Assembly: GCA_030737835.1 (NCBI GenBank)
Contig: CM060850.1
Coordinates: 29,615,716-29,679,715 of the forward strand
Direction of reading: 5' to 3'
Length of the DNA stretch: 64,000 bases
Source of the DNA: Acorus gramineus
Taxonomy: Eukaryota; Streptophyta; Magnoliopsida; Acorales; Acoraceae
Positions 36,964-47,475 of this stretch are shown piece after piece. Below the pieces are notes generated by a model, which ran no database searches, had not been told where the DNA came from, and saw only the letters and a list, made by a program, of their open reading frames with translations. The first letter of the stretch is position 1; each line of letters starts with the position of its first letter. Both the position numbers and the translations under genes were made by a program.

Positions 36964-36968
36964 GGGTG

Positions 36969-38629
36969 TCGTGTTAAACAGAATGTGCATTGTCCTATGT
37001 TTGATTTGTACTCTGATAGGCGGTTTGGATAGAGGGTTAGTGTTGAAATGGACCGCAGTAAAGTCAAAAAAAAGTTATTTGGATTGATAGAATAGGCTGT
37101 TATTTGAATGTCAATACGATAGTATAAGCTAGAATTGTGTAGTATAATCATTTCACCTCTCCTTGAAATTAGGTTATTTTAGGCAATAGAAAAAGTGGAC
37201 TTCACTGTCAAATCAACTATCATCAGCTCTTATAAATCAAGGGACCCATATGTCAAAACAATTCTTCACATTTTATAGATCTTTATCATACTTTATTCAC
37301 ATTTATAATTTATTCATAGTTAACTAAATAGCAAATGTTTTATCATTATGTTTATCAATAAGAATAATTAAAAACACAATTAAACATAAAATTACTTATT
37401 CTATTGATATATTAATTTATTCCTAGAATAATCATAAATCTCAAAATAACTTATGTCTTTATCCAAATAACACCTTATTGTATAAGATTTAACAAGTAAA
37501 ATGCACATCCTCAAATATCACTTATATGCAGTAACGGTGACAATACATTTCTGTTCTGTGAAGCGATACCAGCAACAAATTGAGTTCCTCTCATTTCACC
37601 TTTCCTTCTATTCATATCTCCCCCCCTCTGTTATTTATATATTCCATTGCTGATTTGCTGATGATTTGATACTTCACCACATATTCATTTAATCCCATAA
37701 CAAACCGTAGCAAATCACAATCACATGTTCGTATATTGTCTTTTCTGTCCTGGATATTCAATTCCATTCACATACTAAATAGAATAAAATTTCATCTTAC
37801 ATGTGCACTATCTTTTCGATATATACACACTTTTTTATTTCCGATCAGAGAAATAACTCATTAACTTTCTCATTAAAATCTATCCTCTATCCTCTGAGAG
37901 TCTGAGGGCTTACGATATATTCTTCAGTAGCTCAAATTATTACATTAACCTGACTTATCTGTTTCAGGCATTCAATGCAAATGTCGTATATGCAGGGGCT
38001 ACTCAATTTCCACATTCATAAATGAGCATGAAATGCTACTCAATTAGTCAAGAAATCTGAAGAATCTGATAATGGTTTCTCATTGCTTTGTTCAGATGTG
38101 TGGACCATGTGATGACCAGCACAGATGATCAGCACTCCTGATCTGTGAGGGCTTTCAGTGATACACATCTACCAAGATAGACTTTGTGGGATTGAAAATA
38201 AATTTATGCAAATTGTCAATCTTTCTACATAAGTCAAAGGCCTAGTTATGTGTTTAAACAAACATCTAGTGAATTCCATGTCACGTCAGCGTGACGACGG
38301 GGCGACAATGATGAGCCATGCATTAAAAGGCTTACAACAGATAGGGGTTGCTTTATAATTGTTACACGATATGCAGTCATATACTTTGTTATTTTCTGTA
38401 TATGCTATTCATTGAAAATGACATTACCATTCATGTGTAGCCCCCAACAGAATTTCCCCTTTTTTTTTAAACTTACACCTATTTATTTAGGTATATCATA
38501 TTATAAAAAGTAAGAGTGTATCTAAGATACACTGATATATTTATTTTACGAAGAATTTTTTTAACCTACAATACGATAGTGAAATATAGATAGCGCAATG
38601 TATATATTGCACTGGCACAATAGATGGAC
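36969..38629. other. Intergenic DNA with possible MITE
   Basis: The segment 37018-37475 has degenerate inverted ends (AGGCGGTTTGGATAGAG against AGGTGTTATTTGGATAAAG) and an AT-rich core, so it may be a Tourist-like MITE; no convincing target duplication. The rest has no recognised feature. Confidence 0.35.
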
Positions 38630-39066
38630 TAGAGGTGCAAAACAGTAAGGGACCGGGCCATGCTTTGGGTTGGCCCGTTTACGGGACAAGCCATTTTGGG
38701 TCCGCCATATCATTATATTTCTAGCACGGCCGTTAGCCCATTAGACTGACAAATTTATTTTTATTAATTAATATATTATTTCTTATTTATTTATTTAATT
38801 AATGTTTATGTGCCCAAAGAATTCAATATTTGATAAAAGAAATATTTGTATTCTTTCATAATTCGTGTGTTTATAATTTTTTCAATTTCATTTTTTTAAA
38901 ACTTTATCTTCAATTCTTTCATTTTATACTTTGAACTTAAAAAAATAATGCTAACAATTTAATCTTTCTATTGCCTTCCATCGATCGGGCCGTGCTGGCA
39001 CAGTTCATTAGTCCGTTATTCCAATTTACTAATGGACCGACACGGCACAACTGTTATACACCTCTA
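38630..39066. mobile_element. hAT-like MITE
   Basis: Ends TAGAGGTGCAAAACAG and, on the opposite strand, TAGAGGTGTATAACAG. Just inside are GGGCC/GGCCCG words and CACGGC-type sequence, which are typical of hAT-derived plant elements with TAGGGGTG-like termini. About 437 bp, non-coding. No clean 8-bp target duplication is visible. Confidence 0.6.
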
Positions 39067-39652
39067 ATATAGACAAACTAAGAAAATATTTTTAGACTAC
39101 TGATAGAGCATAGTGTTTAGATGGGTAAACAATTGCTTCTAAATTACAAACGAAATTGTAAAACCAACCACGTGTCTTAGAATTTATATGCAATTCATGG
39201 AAACAAAAATAAAGAATTGATGTGAATAAGATTCTGGGATGGATGTCTATCATCTCTTCAACTTCTAAACTCCCCTCTCCTCTTCAACTTCCCAACTTTT
39301 CAGAATTGATTTTTGTTTACAAAAAAACTATAGACAATTTCTGTTTCAATATTAAAATCCTAAAATTTTGAAAGTCTGAAAATACAAGAGAGGAAGAAAG
39401 AAACAAGGTACAGTAAAAAAAAAAAAATCATAATCTTTAATAAATATTTAATTCAAAGGATAATTTAAATTTACAAATATATTTTTTACAGGGTTATATA
39501 AATTTAAAGAAAAGTTGGGGGATTATACATATTTGAGAAAAAATATGGGTTGTTACATGTTTTTTTTTTTAATTTTTGCACCAACTTATAGAGCCTCCAA
39601 TTTGACACGGACACAAATTTTTAAAAAAACTAAATGCACATGGAACCACGCG

Positions 39653-39658
39653 CACGTG
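39653..39658. promoter_or_regulatory. CACGTG G-box
   Basis: G-box core within GCGCACGTGCGG, about 640 bp upstream of the TATA box at 40299. bZIP and bHLH factors bind such sites, but use here is unproven. Confidence 0.35.
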
Positions 39659-39788
39659 CGGCCGAGAGACTTTCGAGGTTTGGCGTTGTTGCATCGATTG
39701 GACGGTCGTGAGAGGGGGTTACGCGACGAATCATGTGGTCGGAAGTTCCTTTATTTCATTTTTTATTTATTGGCCGACAGAGATAGTG

Positions 39789-39794
39789 CACGTG
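39789..39794. promoter_or_regulatory. CACGTG G-box (ABRE-like)
   Basis: G-box core in GCACGTGGGACC, about 500 bp upstream of the TATA box at 40299. The flanking GG makes it an ABRE-type match (ACGTGG). Confidence 0.4.
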
Positions 39795-40298
39795 GGACCC
39801 ACTCCACTCATCATACGTCGTCCAGCCATCCGATCAGAAGTCCTGCTGTCGCTTTTAATTTGCAGGATCCGGCCCCTTCAGACGGCCCACCCAGATCCTT
39901 CAAAGCCTCCCAACTCTTGGCCCATAATCATTATCCCTGACATTTTAATTTTATTTTAGAGCTGATGATAATACTAAGCTTGTTTAAAAAAATAAATGTA
40001 CTATGATAGAACTCATACAACTACAGTGATAACATGTTACACAGTGCATCTTTTCTCTTCTTTCTCATATCAACATTTGGATCTATTGTAACTGTTTTAA
40101 ATTTTGTTTTAAAAACACATATATTACATATGGTATGGCAAAATAGACCTATGTACGTATGAGTGAGCACTGCTTGCCATTAATACGAGAGTCTGGACGC
40201 CCACCAACCGTCACAACCGACAGGCACATACACCTAACCAAAGCTACTTTTCCTTTTTAACCCCGGTTAAATTCATTCCGAGAATACCCTGCCCTCCC

Positions 40299-40306
40299 TA
40301 TAAATA
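40299..40306 (+). promoter_or_regulatory. TATA box of 40.5-kb gene
   Basis: A perfect TATAAATA in CTCCCTATAAATACCAC, 186 bp upstream of the start codon; transcription would begin about 30 bp downstream, giving a ~150-base leader. Confidence 0.75.
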
Positions 40307-40484
40307 CCACACTCTCTGTTCCGTTATTGGACTCCACCCAAATTAAATAAAAATAAAAATAAAAGAACGAAACAAAACATCTGTTAAGAGTGCAAGAGAA
40401 GCCGAGCAGTGCAGCTCACGCAACTCAAGAAGAAAGAACAAATCGACGGCTCTGAATCGATCGCATTCGATCACATCGACGGCG

Positions 40485-41114
40485 ATGGACGAGTTCCTTC
40501 CACTGGAAGTCGAGGAGCCGTTGAAATGCCGGAAACACCCCTCCCACGACGGCCGCGGCGTCTGCCCTTTCTGCCTCAAGAGCCGCCTCGCCCTCCTCTG
40601 CCCCGATTGCCGCCACATTCGCCCTTGCAACTGCGGCTCCTACTCCTCCGCCGCCTCCGTCTCCGCCTCCTCGTCAGCCTCCTCCTCCTCGATCGGCCGC
40701 CCCTCCGTCTCGGAGATCGGGACGGTCGGGAAGATCTCGGCCTTGATCGACAGCGAGCCGTCCTTTCAACGGTCCAGATCCGCCGCGTTTCAGAGGTCCA
40801 GATCCGCCGCATTGCAGTTCGTCCGATCGAGATCCGTCGCCGCCGTTCCTCGACCGCCGGAGAATCGGAAGAGGCCGTCACTCTTCTCGTTTTTTAAGGC
40901 GGAGAAGCCCACGAAGGAGGCGCCGGCGGCGGAGAGGGTTTCTCAGAGTTCGAGATCGGCGGGGATACCTAGATGTTCGGACGCCGGCGAGGGTTCCGGT
41001 GGCGACGTCCGGCTGAAGGGGAGGGGTTGGTTTTTTCCGAGTCCTATAAGGGTTTTCCGGCAGAGGAAATCTGCGATGATCGTCCAAGCCCGATCGCCTC
41101 TCTGTAGGGGATGA
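40485..41114 (+). CDS. Plant Cys/Ser-rich protein with CRKHP-type N-terminus
   Basis: Intronless frame of 209 residues with a strong TATA box upstream. The N-terminus has a compact cysteine cluster (C15RKHP, GVC27PFC30L, LC39PDC42, PC48NC50), followed by a Ser-rich stretch, two close repeats of RSRSAAFQ type (about residues 95-115), then basic RKRPSLFSFFK and a basic C-terminus. The KCRKHP..GVCPFCL pattern occurs in a family of uncharacterised plant proteins and, more loosely, at the start of OCTOPUS/DUF740 proteins; the function of the short family is not known to me. Zinc binding is an inference from Cys spacing. Strong GC richness and open reading support a real gene. Confidence 0.8.
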   Translation: MDEFLPLEVEEPLKCRKHPSHDGRGVCPFCLKSRLALLCPDCRHIRPCNCGSYSSAASVSASSSASSSSIGRPSVSEIGTVGKISALIDSEPSFQRSRSAAFQRSRSAALQFVRSRSVAAVPRPPENRKRPSLFSFFKAEKPTKEAPAAERVSQSSRSAGIPRCSDAGEGSGGDVRLKGRGWFFPSPIRVFRQRKSAMIVQARSPLCRG

Positions 41115-41309
41115 GATTAAACGAAGATGACGGGGGCAAAATGGGAAAAACGATCCCAGTATGTTTTTCTTTCTATTTATTTTTTTTTGTTTTAAATATA
41201 TTATATTTATATTTAGACTGAAATTTGTATATACACGCTATTTGTTTAGCATTCCTAAAAATCAAGTTTTGATGCTTGAATGAAATTTGTATGGCTTTTT
41301 TAGGGTTTG

Positions 41310-41945
41310 GATCTATAGTTTGACAGTATCATCAGTATTGAACTGCATAGACATTTAATTATTGAGTATGTCACTCTTTTATGAGATTTAATCTAACATG
41401 GGTTTGATCAGTATCATCAGCATCCAATAAGAAAGTGTCACATATACCTAATAATTAAATCTGCAGTTTTATTCATAAGTTGTGCAATTAGACAGAGATG
41501 ATACTAATCAAATTCTAAGTATGGATCGAAACTTTTTTCTGGTCGTTGAAATTTTGAGAATTTCACATCATAAATCACATGTTGGTAGATTATGAGAATT
41601 AAACACTTGGATCAATGTTTTTGTGACAATGAACGGTGTAGATTTGTTACATGGATTTTATGGTATTTGTATCATATCAAAATCGAACTGCACATTTAAT
41701 TATTAAGTATAAGTGTCACTCTTCTATTGGATCCAGTCATATCTAGATTTAATCAATACCATAAACATCCAATAAAAGAGTGACACATGTACTGTACAGT
41801 TTATTAATAAGTTATGCAGTTAAACATTGATGATAGAACTCTTTTCTATCAGCTGAAATTTTGAAAATCTTATATCACAAATCAGTTGTTGGTAGATTAT
41901 GAGAACGACACCCGGATCGATGTTAATGGACAGTGTAGATTTATT
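41310..41945. repeat. ~340-bp tandem duplication carrying hairpins
   Basis: Two diverged copies (about 41310-41640 and 41655-41945) share AACTGCA..CATTTAATTATT, GTTGGTAGATTATGAGAA and GTGTAGATTT blocks. Each contains an inverted repeat: 41370-41441, and more clearly 41713-41786, where GTGTCACTCTTCTATTGGA is matched by TCCAATAAAAGAGTGACAC. Confidence 0.65.
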
Positions 41946-42894
41946 TTTATTTTTTCCTTGAATGAAAGATAGAAATTGTATTACGGCTTAAAACTAAATC
42001 AATACGAAATCGAAAAGGGGAAGGGAACGGTGTATATTTGTTAAATGGATTTTACTGGTATTTGGTGATGCAGATGCGTTTGACAAAACTTAAATTATTG
42101 CTTCTCGGTCTCATGCGAGAGGGCCTTTTCTGACCAATCAGTTTCAACTTTCAGGGGTTGGTGAACGATATTTTTTATTGTACAGAACACTTTATTGTTG
42201 TTATTATTTAAAAAATGATACCTAGTTTCTATGTGTACTCTCATATCACTGAATATATAATTAACTATATACTTGTCAATTAGAGTATAAGATATTATAA
42301 AAACTAAATTATGCACTGAGATACACTTGTATAATTTTATTTTTTATTTAAAAATATAAAAAAAAATTATACACTATGAGATTACAATAGATAATGTGAT
42401 AACAATAGATAACATAGTTTGTATTGTATTATTACACTATATAGATATTTTTTATCAGTGGAAAACTGATACCGCTCTTATTTAAAACATGTGTCTGGAC
42501 AATAAGCATAGGATGCGATTCTAGTAAACTAAATTCGAAAGTAGTTTTTTAAAATGTGAATCATCTGATGCGCTTGTCTAAATTAACTGCGCTTATGGGG
42601 TTAAGTGAACCGTCATTTTGTTGTATTTCTAACATATAAAATTTAAATGTCAATGAGATTCTGTAATGTGTGCCTAACGAATAAATATTATTGTGTCATA
42701 AAAAAACAAAAAAAAATAGTATCTTTAAGTCGTCGTAAGTTAAACAGTGTTTTATTTATTTTATACCTAATGTTTAAAAGCTTTAGACGGGTGACACGCA
42801 CGCACGTGAGTTTGTCGTCGCCACATGTGATCTTAAAATTTTTCTGATCAACCCACTAGTTACCGACCGGCTCTGGTGCTTTCGCCTTGTCGCA

Positions 42895-43435
42895 TTTTAT
42901 TTTTATGAAAAATCTAAATAACTTGTAAATTATTTGAAATCCTTATGGATTTTTTTAAAATCTATGTAATCTTTTAAAAATATCTATGTAAATATAAATA
43001 ACCCCGTAAGTTAAATTTTCGATGACATATGAAGAATTTTATGTGAATATTCTGTTTTGTTAATCCTGACTGAAAACACAGTGTACCAAAAGGCTCATAC
43101 AATTTGTTTAAAATGCAGAAAATCTTATGTACATGACGATTTTACCTCTTTGGATAGATTGTAAAGCTCTATTTGGAAGGATAAAATTGTCATTTACAGA
43201 AGATTTTTCACATTTTTAACACATTATAAGAAATTTTTTATATACTATAATTTTAATCAAAGTTAACTAGATAGAATATTTATAGAATATTCATCATCTG
43301 TCAATAAAAGTTTAACTATGGGGGTTATTTGGATTTATATTGGTGTTTTTATGATGTTATATGAATTTTAGAAAAAGTGAGGGGGTTTTATGGATTTCAA
43401 GAAGTTACAGGGGGGTCTTTGGAATTTTCCCTTTT
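42895..43435. mobile_element. Degenerate TIR element
   Basis: The left end (AAATCTAAATAACTTGTAAA then TTATTTGAAATCCTTATGG) is complementary to the right end, which on the opposite strand reads CCCCTGTAACTTCTTGAAAT then CCATAAAACCCCC. The interior has ATATAA/TTATAT inverted words. Non-coding and diverged; no target duplication seen. Confidence 0.45.
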
Positions 43436-45159
43436 TTTGTGGTACATTGTTTTACATTGCTTGCTTGGAAATACTTTGGCATCAGATAATTTCAGAACTT
43501 GTCCAAGCCATTGATCCACATTCACAAATGTGATCTGATCTGAATGTTTTTAAGTTCTTAAATCAATACTCGTCAAAAGAAGTAATTACTGAAGTGAAAA
43601 AAATAAGTTGACGCAGTATGAAGCGAAGAAAAAATTCAACTAACATTGAGATCCTTAAACACGATTCTCAAAAGAGAGAAAAGTAAAAAATATTGTTATT
43701 GATAAAAAATTGTGTAGTCTCTTATTACATGTCTCATTTTAAACTAATTATAAAAAATTAAAAAATTATTGTTCTGTCTGGATAATAAGTATTCATGATT
43801 CTATGGGATCTTAGATGACCATAAGAATTGATAGAGATCAATTCCGACTTATCAAGAAAGAGAAATCGCAAATTTAAAAATGATTGAAAATAGAAAAATC
43901 GCTTATTTAAAAGTTTAAAGAAAAGAATTTTTGAAAACTAAACATTTTTAGTTGCAATAGCGACTAATCTAGAAGATGTCAACAATATCCATCTCCACAT
44001 AAAATTTCATGCAATTCCGAGATTGGGATGTTTGATTTCTACTTGCTGGTGATTTCATAATTTATTTGATGAATCTCTTTTAGTGGGTCCATCATTCTAA
44101 AAACACGCCGGTCACCCATTCTGCATCTCTATAAGGTAATTTATTCTGTTTTTGGGGGTTTGAGAGCTTAAACTGAAAATTTGTTGGAGATGGTGATTGA
44201 ATTCATCAAGGATTGGGGATGCCATTGTGTTGGGGTTATGACAGGTTCATTATTTCTCTTCTTTTACTAATTGTAAGTTTTCGGCATTCTCTTTGAATGG
44301 AAAGCGGGATTCCTACTTTTTCACTCTTAAAAATAAACGCACAGATCGAAGTAATGTAAGTTTTGGATTCATGTTGTTATGATATGATTATAATCAAAGA
44401 CGTCTCTAATCAAATTGGTTTCAAAGCACTTTGAAAGATAGAATATATGTTTAGAAACCTGGTCAATTTCCTATTTGTCTTGTATTTTTCTCTATTGGGT
44501 TATGTTGTAACTTGCTATAAAAGAAGGTGATTTTTCTCTGAAATGGGTTAGGTAGAAGTTCATACCCAGTGGGCTGTGCTTGTAAATGTCACCTGACCAA
44601 CTCCTCTTACACACTCATATCTATTTTACAGTCTTATATACGATAATTATGTCATTGATATGATATGAGAAATCACCGTTATAGTTATATATCCAACTAT
44701 ATCACATCATAAACATATTATACAAAATCATTTAACGCAATATATACCTCATTTTTCATTGAAAAAAACATATAAAAAAAAATACATATGCATTCAATTC
44801 TAATGAGTATCTCCATCATGTTTTTATTTATAAAAGAATGTACTTGTATGGCTAGTATATACTTCAATAAATTTTTTCAGAGTGGTACACTTTTTTCGAA
44901 CGGGGTGTTGAAATACATTCTACTGAATGATTCACTGTTTTGAATGGTACACTGAATATGATCCCCTCCCATAAAATGTGATCTCCCCCTCACAACAGCA
45001 GCTACCTTCCCACAATTTTAAAGCCCAACAACGTGAGAAAGAAAGCTTTAGCATCTGTCCTTTGCATTAATTTAGAAATTTGTACAAAATTATAACAAAA
45101 CAAGTAAACATAACCACCCCACCTTGTGTCTTTCATTCCACCAAAAACCTCTACTTCAA

Positions 45160-47444
45160 TCAGTCAGCCTCATCATCAATGGAGAAATCAGGCTCCGAAG
45201 GCTTCATGGGCAGCTTCACCAGCTCCACAGATCCTTTCGAGTCCCGGAACCTGTGGACACCACGTAGCGCATTGGCTGCGAACCGAGACACCAATAAGGT
45301 GGCCCCAAGGCTCGATGAAGCCATAACCCCACCATCCGCAGCCTCCATCTCCTCCTCCCTCCGTCGGAGCTCCGCCGCCTTCCTCTTGCAGTACCGCCTC
45401 CACGCCGCCTGTATGAAGCAGGCGGCCCAAGTCCTCCACTGCTGCGAATAGAATCGGAACGTGTGCTGGACTTGCCTACTGTGAAGCCGCCTGAACTGGC
45501 TCGCCACAAACTTCAGCTCCTCGGCGATCAATGCAAAGGCTTCGACCTCGTTTAAGGCTTTAACGGTTCTTGTTGAGGATGGGAGGTTGGCGCCCGATTT
45601 AGGGTCCAGTGCCCATGTCAGGAGCTCTTCACCGCAGAAATCGCCTTCTTTGAGGAGGCTACGGTTGAAGAAACCGCTCCTCCCGCCATCAGTGGTCACG
45701 CTCTCGAGGCGGCCACGGATGATGAAAAGCATCTCATCCACAGGATCCCCCTCCCTCACTATAAAGGTGTTCTCTGTGTATAGGCTTGGTTTCAGTCGCT
45801 CGCATATGGCATCCAGCAATCGTTCGTCCATGTTTTCAAACAAGGGGACCTGTAGCCAACCATGGGAGAGCATAAGAGAAACTGGGGACTGGGAAATGTT
45901 GGTTGGTTGAATACGACAATAGACTTACCCGTCTCACTAGATTCAGGCAGAGATGTCGTTTAATGTCCCTCCTCAAGTCCTTGGGCAAGCTCTGGACCAA
46001 GCTCTCTTCGTCCACCCCCCGTGTCTCCAACCATTTGTACTGATCGTATCGCCTTACACGTTCTCTGAGATCCTGTGGAAGCAAGCGATGATGCATCCAC
46101 TGCTCGGAGTCCCGCCTTTTGACTCTCATCTCTTCAAGACGTATTGTGAGCGATTGAAGATATGTCTGAAAAATAATAATCATTAACAAAAATTAAAAAT
46201 GATGACAGCAGAACAATTCATAAGGGTACACTCTTCAAAAATAATTCAAGGCGAAAGACCTTTCATCAACATTACCTGCATGTTACCAATAAGGAGCGCA
46301 AAAAGTATGAGCCCAAGAATGGCTAGTAGTATGGAAAAGATGACCTCTCCAGGGTAGGTGCTGGTTTGCAGCCCTTGGCCGAGGGTACTGATGAAAGAGA
46401 ATTCTTTGTGAGCATCATCAACAAACCATGTAAATAATTAATTGATTTGATCAATCGACACCAGGAAGGCCATCACAGCAGGAGCAATTTCAATACAAAT
46501 TTAAGGAAAATTCAGATATCCCTGATTAACAGTGATCACATTTTAATAGCCTGATGAATAACTGTCTAAAGAAGACTATATCAGAGTATTTGAATTGGCT
46601 GCACTGTATAACATATTCAAATTGGAAACAATTGCAACCATTTAATTTCAAACATCAAGATCCATATTACCAAAAAAAAAAAAATCCATATTGTCTATGA
46701 TAGTCAGGAGGTTTGGCTCCCTCAAAGAGTCTAGGAGGTTGGGTTTCCCTCGAAGAACCTCATTATTTATCTTGGTTCCTGTCAGCCTACCAACAAAAAC
46801 AAAATATATCCATGATTACAATTGCATTGACTTAACATTCATGGAACATTTCAGATAGAAAACCAGCGAAACTAACACTGATGTATCTGTAACTCACATA
46901 ATGCTGTGAGGTGACTCCCACGAGTTTGAATATAAATATCCCAATAGAACAATGTATTGACATACCTTATAGAGGATTTTAATAGATAATTCCTTGACAG
47001 TTCTGTTATATGGATATAATTGGTAAATAATATGCACCTCCTTTATTTCAATAAAAGATTACATTTTTTTTTTATAAAGATCACCTATTCTATATCAATG
47101 TGTAACTGTTCTCATAGTTTGAAAAATTGTAGTGTTTGACAGTAGTATAATTTTACACTATGCATAGGTATCATCACAGAGCCTAGGTGAAAAGACTACC
47201 TTATATCTATCTCGCCATCCAGGTAACACAATGACATGCAGGAATCACCATTCCATTTACATTCATTAATACAGACCATGGTACTTGTCATGTAGCAGCA
47301 TGACAAATCAGGTGCATTAAAAGGGAAAGGATGATGATCAAAAGAATATAACAAACTTGGGAGCGTTTATCCCCACCCCCATACCTCCGTCCCCACCACC
47401 TACAAAAAAAATTTGGGGGAGATGAGGGGACAATAGGGGGAGGG

Positions 47445-47475
<31 letters not shown>

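Larger units (their letters stand above)
39067..40298. other. Upstream region of the 40.5-kb gene
   Basis: Intergenic DNA without a recognised gene. It contains two palindromic G-boxes noted separately and a GC-richer part at 39640-39910. Confidence 0.45.
41115..45159. other. AT-rich intergenic DNA with repeats
   Basis: About 4 kb without a recognised gene between convergently transcribed neighbours. It holds the duplicated hairpin segment at 41310-41945 and a TIR-like element at 42895-43435, listed separately. The last ~100 bp before 45160 are probably CNGC 3' UTR. Confidence 0.45.
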
